NCBI GenBank assembly: GCA_022478985.1
Contig: JAKSZP010000002.1
Location: 186,001 to 250,000, forward strand
Reading direction: 5' to 3'
DNA from: Massospora cicadina
Lineage: Eukaryota; Entomophthoromycota; Entomophthoromycetes; Entomophthorales; Entomophthoraceae
DNA: 64,000 nucleotides
Shown: positions 58,731 to 64,000 of the stretch, piece by piece
Position numbering within the stretch: the first letter of the stretch is position 1
Layout of the letters: every line of letters starts with the position of its first letter
Made by a program: the position numbers and the translations under genes
The notes under the pieces: model-generated
What the model was told of the DNA's origin: nothing
The model's input: the letters and a program-made list of their open reading frames with translations, nothing else
Databases searched by the model: none

Positions 58731-58749
58731 ATAGAGCCCCAAAAGTTAT

Positions 58750-59300
58750 TTGTTCCACCAAGATGAGTCAAATTGAGCCATCTTGCGAAATAAGTGATTA
58801 GAGTGCCAGTTGCTCATTCTACTGCTTAATTGGTAGCGAGGTGATGTGTCCATAAAGGAGGGATAAGAGACCATCAACAAATTAAAGTCAAAGTATTTGA
58901 AATATTAAGTTGGTGCCATTATTGGATTTCAGTACCTTTATGTTACTGTGGCAAGTGAAGACCTATTTTAAGTAGAAAAGAAGTGGTCACTCTAGATGTG
59001 AGCGAGGCAGATGTGATGGCCTCAGCACATTTCATGAAGCTATCACGGGCTAGTATAATTTATCAGTAGCCGTACATCTCCATAGATAGTTGACTAACAA
59101 CTGCACTGCTTGCGGTAGCACATGGGGTGATAGGACACACAACTTAGTTTTGATATGTCTGATTGGAAAGTAGAAAAATTAACAGATTTATTCCTCCACT
59201 GATTTATTATTAAATGGGATGAGATAGGCCAATGATGGCAAATTAACTTATTGACTGGATTTTGTGGGTATTGATGCAATTGCTAGGTAGTTGCTAATCA
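58750..59300 (-). pseudogene. Gy-F integrase remnant
   Basis: Minus-strand reading gives ILARDSFMKCAEAITSASLT near 59,060-59,000, the core block after the first Asp (VxRDxFSKxxEAI). Near 58,925-58,895 KVLKSNNGTNLIFQ stands for the second-Asp block (DNGTNFI with Asp changed to Asn), and IPPLWTHHLATN follows in place of PPYHPQTNG. The frame at 59,279-59,094 is upstream linker or zinc-domain sequence without a clear motif. Multiple stops. Confidence 0.65.
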
Positions 59301-60549
59301 AATTGGGTCGAGCTGAATCTAAGTATTCCACTGAGATTGATTTTTAGTATTGTTCAGGGGTCAATCACTTGTCCAAACTGGTATCTGGATCACAGGTGAC
59401 TAGTAACAGAGTATGATCCAGTTACACTATTTATATTATGTCGGTGGAAACTGCAGATCCTGAGTTTGAGGCCGCCAGGGTTGTTTCCTGGTGCCTCTCA
59501 TATAAATAATCAAATATTGCCTGAGAAAGGCAATTCCCCAATTGATCTACTAGAAGAGTTAAAACTTTTAATTGGAAATAAGTTGACTTATTTGTTTTCC
59601 TGAGCAACCAAAATCTTTACCGCACACAATTAATAAGTTAAATCTAAAAAGATATAAATTTTATTTGTTAATTATATGGCTCATCAGCAACTGAGTGCTG
59701 AGGATGAGTCAAAACTAATATTTGGTCATCAGAAGGATGTAGTGAGAGGGTTGACGTCAGAAAATAGAGAAGCGCAGAGAGAAAGAGAGAGTGGTTGTCT
59801 GTAAAGTTTAACAATTAGCTGATAGGTTGGCGGTGGGTGCAGAAGAACTTTTTTAATTAAAATATCTGGAGCTTCCCTTCAATAAAGAAAATTTTTTTCC
59901 TAATCTCTTATTTGGTTAAGTTTATGTTTATTCTTAAAGGTTGAGGGTTAGACTGAGAAATCCCCAAATGTCACGGGTGACACGCCAAGGGGTCAGCTGG
60001 CACTGCTGGCTCGTTGCCTAAGTCGAAATGACAAGGACTAACCAGTCTTCATACTCAATGCCTGGCCGACCAGCAGAGCCACTATTGCTAGAAAAACTAT
60101 TTTCTATTAGGGAGGTTTATGGCGAAAACAAATAAGACAGTAATTGATGATGTCCTGGATCAATTCCAAACATCCTGACAGAAAAATCGCTCTTACAGCC
60201 TCTAACGGTTTTCCTTATGGCACCATGGCCTACAGTCAGTGGCTCTCCAAGGCAGTCTCTATTCTAGCTAAGAGGTGGAAATAAGGCATCCAAGGGGTCC
60301 AACCGTTTATATAATAATCAGTCATAAATCCTGGTCTTATTGGTCATCTTTCTTCAATTATTGCTGAACTGCAGGAGTCTCTTTGATCCATTCCTCAGGT
60401 TTCAAGATAAATTTTGTTTTTTTTTAAAGGCATAGGACCATTATTAATAGACTTTACAATTCATTGGCAATCTGATGTATAGTTTTAGTGTGATGAACAA
60501 TGGAAACCTCATAAGTTTTTAAGTGCCCAGTGTGTCAGACATCCATCTG

Positions 60550-61600
60550 GTTCCTTCATATTTTTTAAGCTACCCTAGAGAGACATGGTCAATAGCCACT
60601 TTAAAATGGCTCCTGTACAGGATAGTTATATATTCTTAATGCAAAGCATGACAGGTAGGCATTTATAATCAGCAATGTTGTAATTCATCTCTACCTGAGT
60701 TCTTGCTTTACTGAGATATGCTATATGATGGTCAACTTGGTTTTAATCAGATTGTGCCAGAAGGGCCCCAACATTTCACATCTCTATAATCAGTAAATAA
60801 GATAAACGGTTTGTCAAATTTGGAATGAATAAATAAAGGAGTAACTGCAAGAGCTTTTCTTAGAACGTCAAAAGATGCTGTTAAGTTCTTTCCCATTAAA
60901 ATAAAACATCATAATGGAGCAGATACACCATTGTTTCAGAAAGGTTATCAAAGTGTGGGATAAATTTTATAAAGGCTGACCATCATGAGGAAAACCTGAA
61001 AATCATATAAGCTGGATATTTGGGTCGTCTTCTCAATTGTGACTACTTATTGTTTTGGCAATACCTTTCCAGGTAAATTTATGCTCAATAAATTCCATGT
61101 CATTTTAAGAATTGACATTTCTCTGGTTTTAGCTTCAGAAAAACATAACAGAGATGTTCAAACCCTTCCTTCAAGTGAGCGAGGTGTTGGTTGAAGTTAC
61201 AAAAAGAACACTCACATCATTCTAGTAAAAACACACATGACATCTTAAAGTCCCTTAACAGGCCATTGATAGCCCTTGAATTTGGTCGGAGTGTTGCATA
61301 GACTTTGGGCCATTCTCATAGGTTCAAGTAACACCTCACTTGCTATAGGGGCACACTTCTCCCAGTCCTCCAGAATAATATCAATCTTCTGGCAGCCACT
61401 AGAAAGATTCATTGCAGAGAATAATTGGGAACTAGCTAAGAGTCATAGGGAATCATCAATTCATGTAGCAGATAAATGTCTTTTTGAAAAAGGGCATTTA
61501 ACCTTTGGTAATCCATTAATGCCCAATGTTCTCATCCTTCTGACATACAGGTAACAAAGGCGAGGACTATGAACTTTATGAGGCTTGATTAATTAAGCAC
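60550..61600 (-). pseudogene. Gy-F RT and RNase H remnant
   Basis: RT: CNTPTKFKGYQWPVKGL near 61,300-61,250 matches the CNAPATFQ block. DVMCVFTRMM near 61,245-61,215 is the destroyed VYLDD catalytic box, and ILKMTWNLLSINLPGK near 61,110-61,065 matches FLKxxVEFLGxxxSxxG. RNase H: SFDVLRKALAVTPLFIHSKF and DKPFILFTDYRDVK near 60,880-60,780 match the FxxLKxxxTxAPxL...PFxLxTDAS block. The sequence is far from functional. Confidence 0.7.
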
Positions 61601-62348
61601 CCAAGAGTTGTTTTGTTCATCCATCATTTGGTCTTCTTCAAAATTTATTTTCTGGTAGAGTGATCACAAAATGGAGGAGAGTAACTCATAAAACATTCTA
61701 AGCTGAACACCTTCATCATCTTAAAGCCATCTGAAACTAAAAAGTTTATGTCAGCTTACTTATCAATTAAACAAAATCACATACCATTGCTGCTCAAAGC
61801 TGATGGTGCAAATGTTTTACTTCAACATGAAAAAAGGTAATGTCCTCAGCAATCCATAATTGTGTAGATTTATTCACCTGAAACTGGATTTTTTTTGACC
61901 AGCAGGTGGAGTCCAAAAGTACGCAACATGATGTTTTTGAGAAATTTGCATAGAAAAATTAGTGAAATTAGCTGTCAAGTTTGGTTAAAGGATCTTGATA
62001 AGCTGGATCCAGCACCCTGGGCAGATAAGATAATCATAAAATGGCTGGATTAGAATCTCCACAAATTTCTAACATGTGGTCCAATGGAATGGTAATCTTG
62101 GATACCCGTCTCCACAGTATCTGAGAGTTTGATTTATGACTACCCAATTGGAATATAAGGCCCTTTACTTTTTGATCCTCAGCATTGGAAAGAGGCAGCT
62201 TGGTTTTTAGCCAAAGTACGTAGTACTCTAGGCGCTCAATGAAGAAAAATGTTTCAATAAACAACTCCTAGGTTATTTTCTTTCCTTTTCTTTTAGGGCA
62301 TCTTTAAAAACCAAGGGGAATATAATATCTTAGGATAAGTCCCTGGGT

Positions 62349-62576
62349 CTATTTAAGTGTCAAATTTAATAATGATTGTGTGCCTATAAGAAGGTCATAA
62401 TTGTTATTCTCTAGAAAAACTCTGGGCTGACACAAACAGTGATCCAAATTTAAAGCAGCAGGGAACATTAACCACTCAGTGATCAGGTTCATTGAAGCCC
62501 TGAAGTCCCATAATCCAAGGTGTAAGTTTATTCTGGAGAGATTTTTATCAATTTTAATAATTAAAAATAACATCAA
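62349..62576 (-). pseudogene. Gy-F aspartic protease remnant
   Basis: The frame contains WDFRASMNLITEW (for DSGASxNxI; the catalytic Asp context is altered) and ends VFLENNNYDLLIGTQSLLNL, matching the YDxIIGxxxLL block near the end of Gypsy proteases. About 75 codons remain open. The frame 62,264-62,034 downstream may be the linker to RT. Gag remnants lie upstream on the same strand. Confidence 0.65.
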
Positions 62577-62889
62577 CCAGAGATCTGATATTGATTATGG
62601 CCAGAATTTTCACCTTATGCATGACTACTTTAACATTTGTAACATCAGTGCCATAATGGGGGACTGAGTAAATAATATCCTGATGGAAGTGGCCTGGAAG
62701 GAAAATAATCATAGGTTCTAGCTATATACTTATAATTAATGAGTTTGGGACGCACACTTTGTCAGGTGTGGTTAAGACATGACATTCAGAGCGGATAGCA
62801 ATTGTAGACATAGTTGTGGTGCAGAGTTGTCAGCTAAGGATATTTTTTGCCTTAAGATGACTCCACTTTTTCCGCCTCATTAGCCTTTT

Positions 62890-62945
62890 TCTTACAATAG
62901 GTATCCTCATGATGACCAAAGAATTTACAATAAGATTAAGGATCA
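62890..62945 (-). pseudogene. Gy-F gag zinc knuckle, first Cys lost
   Basis: Minus-strand reading gives a stop codon, then SYCKFFGHHEDTYCKKK. With a Cys at the stop position this would be a C-x2-C-x4-H-x4-C knuckle; the codon is now TAA. It is flanked by Lys-rich sequence as usual after a knuckle. Confidence 0.6.
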
Positions 62946-63403
62946 CGTCAAGGCTTAGATCTGTGTAATCATCCTACTGCATGGACGTGAAGCCAATTCC
63001 CCTTTCTAGGCGTTTAACGCACTCTGTCTCAAACAACTCCACAAAAGGTTAATTCATATCAAAAATAATTTAAACAATTTATTTTGCATTTTTAAAGTGT
63101 AGTATAAGTGTCATACTGTGTTGAACGTGGAGAGAATAGTAGCAATGGCATCGTCCTAATTAACCTGATTTCAGGAATCAAGTTTTGAGCTTCATCATAA
63201 AACCTCTCAGCAAACTTGACTTTTTTTCCAAATTTAAGACGGATTTAATAAATGCCTGTTTTCGATTAGAAAGTAAGTTTTGGATATATATCTAAAACCT
63301 CCAAAATTGACATTATGCTTGTTTACAATTTGACTGGGATATATTGCTTCCAAAATCTTTATTAAGTCCTTTACACACTTTTAAAGTATTGCATCATAAT
63401 CTT

Positions 63404-63664
63404 TCATGCCTTACTATCAAGACAAATTTTATGTGCTGAACTTTTGGTGATCCATAGTAGTTCCATTGCTTTCTCATACATATAAGATAAAACTGGATGA
63501 CTCAGTCCCAGGCACATGATTCTATTTAAGGGTGGGCTTGAAATATCTAACAGGGTCAGGGAAAGCATGTATATCTGGTAGAGGCATTCTGATTCAGTTG
63601 CCTCAGTGGTTCTTAAGTTGGTTTGTGAGGTATCAGTATCAACTTGATTTTGATAATCATCCAT
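63404..63664 (-). pseudogene. Gy-F gag N-terminal remnant
   Basis: An 86-codon frame beginning MDDYQNQVDTDTSQTNLRTT, hydrophilic at first and then hydrophobic (YQIYMLSLTLLDIS). It lies upstream of the knuckle and protease on the same strand, so it is read as gag by position; there is no diagnostic motif. Sequence continues to the window edge without a recognisable LTR. Confidence 0.4.
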
Positions 63665-64000
63665 ATAATCCTTAAGGGTGTTTTAGAGGTGTTAACAAAG
63701 TCTAGTGAGACTTTGGTATCTAGAAATAAGAGGATATCTTTAATCTCAGTGGATTGGATTGCTACTTTAGATAACAGGTGATGCGTTTTTTATATTATTA
63801 GTTTAAGGTTATATCCTCATTGTGAAGAACCCTTTAATACTTATCCAAGCTCCTCAGGCCACCTTTTGCAGTTGTTGTTCAGGGGCTCTAATCTGTACTT
63901 CAATGTTTACACCAAAAAATGTTCCATTATACAAGATCATTTTCCCTTCCATCTTAGTAGGGCTGTGGTTGCTGTTCTCTTTCATGTAAAGATACATCCC

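Larger units (their letters stand above)
58640..63900 (-). mobile_element. Gypsy element Gy-F, heavily decayed
   Basis: Minus-strand Gypsy with gag (about 63.7-62.85 kb), protease (62.58-62.35 kb), RT (61.6-61.08 kb), RNase H (60.9-60.55 kb) and integrase (59.1-58.75 kb) remnants in the right order. No LTRs were recognised inside the window. It is one of the oldest elements here, judging by the density of stops. Its integrase end adjoins L-4. Confidence 0.7.

Noticed and set aside
60060..60100. GCCACTATTGCTAGAAAAAC as a diverged K 3' end
   Set aside because: Too many mismatches and no flanking direct repeat.
1..64000. CRISPR arrays, bacterial operons, ribosomal RNA genes, telomere repeats
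   Set aside because: None seen; content is entirely eukaryotic retrotransposon debris and AT-rich repeats.

Overview
This 64-kb window looks like a transposon graveyard from a eukaryote with a large, AT-rich, repeat-filled genome. I see no convincing intact host gene. It holds non-LTR retrotransposons (LINEs) with a CCHC zinc-knuckle ORF1 and an endonuclease-RT-zinc-finger ORF2, together with several Ty3/Gypsy elements. A filamentous fungus, perhaps a basidiomycete, is my best guess, but nothing in the window proves it.

Layout. 1-2,050: Gypsy pol relic (Gy-A, +). 2,050-7,400: AT-rich, unassigned. 7,400-8,720: integrase part of a second relic (Gy-B, +). 10,020-14,200: about four copies of a ~650-bp AT-rich tandem repeat, hit by a 1.5-kb LINE (L-1, +) with a target-site duplication (TSD) and by a tRNA-Ser-like sequence. 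14,230-15,030: GC-richer unassigned island. About 16,000-39,600: nested block. The outer element is a minus-strand Gypsy (Gy-C: pol 17.1-19.9 kb, gag/protease 30.8-33.0 kb, LTR remnants at about 16.06-16.56 and at 33.54-33.62 plus 39.18-39.57 kb). Inside it lie L-2 (20.0-25.35 kb, -), L-3 (25.4-30.64 kb, +) and a two-LTR Gypsy, Gy-D (33,621-39,177, -). About 40,720-49,920: Gy-E (+), a two-LTR Gypsy interrupted by a 1.8-kb non-autonomous element. 49,920-53,288: AT-rich unassigned. 53,305-58,613: full-length LINE L-4 (-) between perfect 16-bp TSDs. 58,640-63,900: Gy-F (-), a decayed Gypsy with gag, protease, RT, RNase H and integrase remnants.

Most interesting signal. Five insertions of only 17-46 nt (m1-m5) share one 3' end, ACCATCTAGTACTA plus an A-run, are cut at different 5' points, and each sits between 12-16-bp direct repeats. 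A related set (K1-K3) ends in GGGTTGGGCACCACTRGTGC plus an A-run. Its longest member (K2, 1.8 kb) has a gag-like CCHC reading frame and a second small frame but no RT. Together they look like a non-autonomous retroposon family that leaves extremely 5'-truncated footprints. Two insertions are confirmed by an empty site in a paralogous copy within this window. All family assignments come from reading translations and aligning by eye; no search or alignment program was run.
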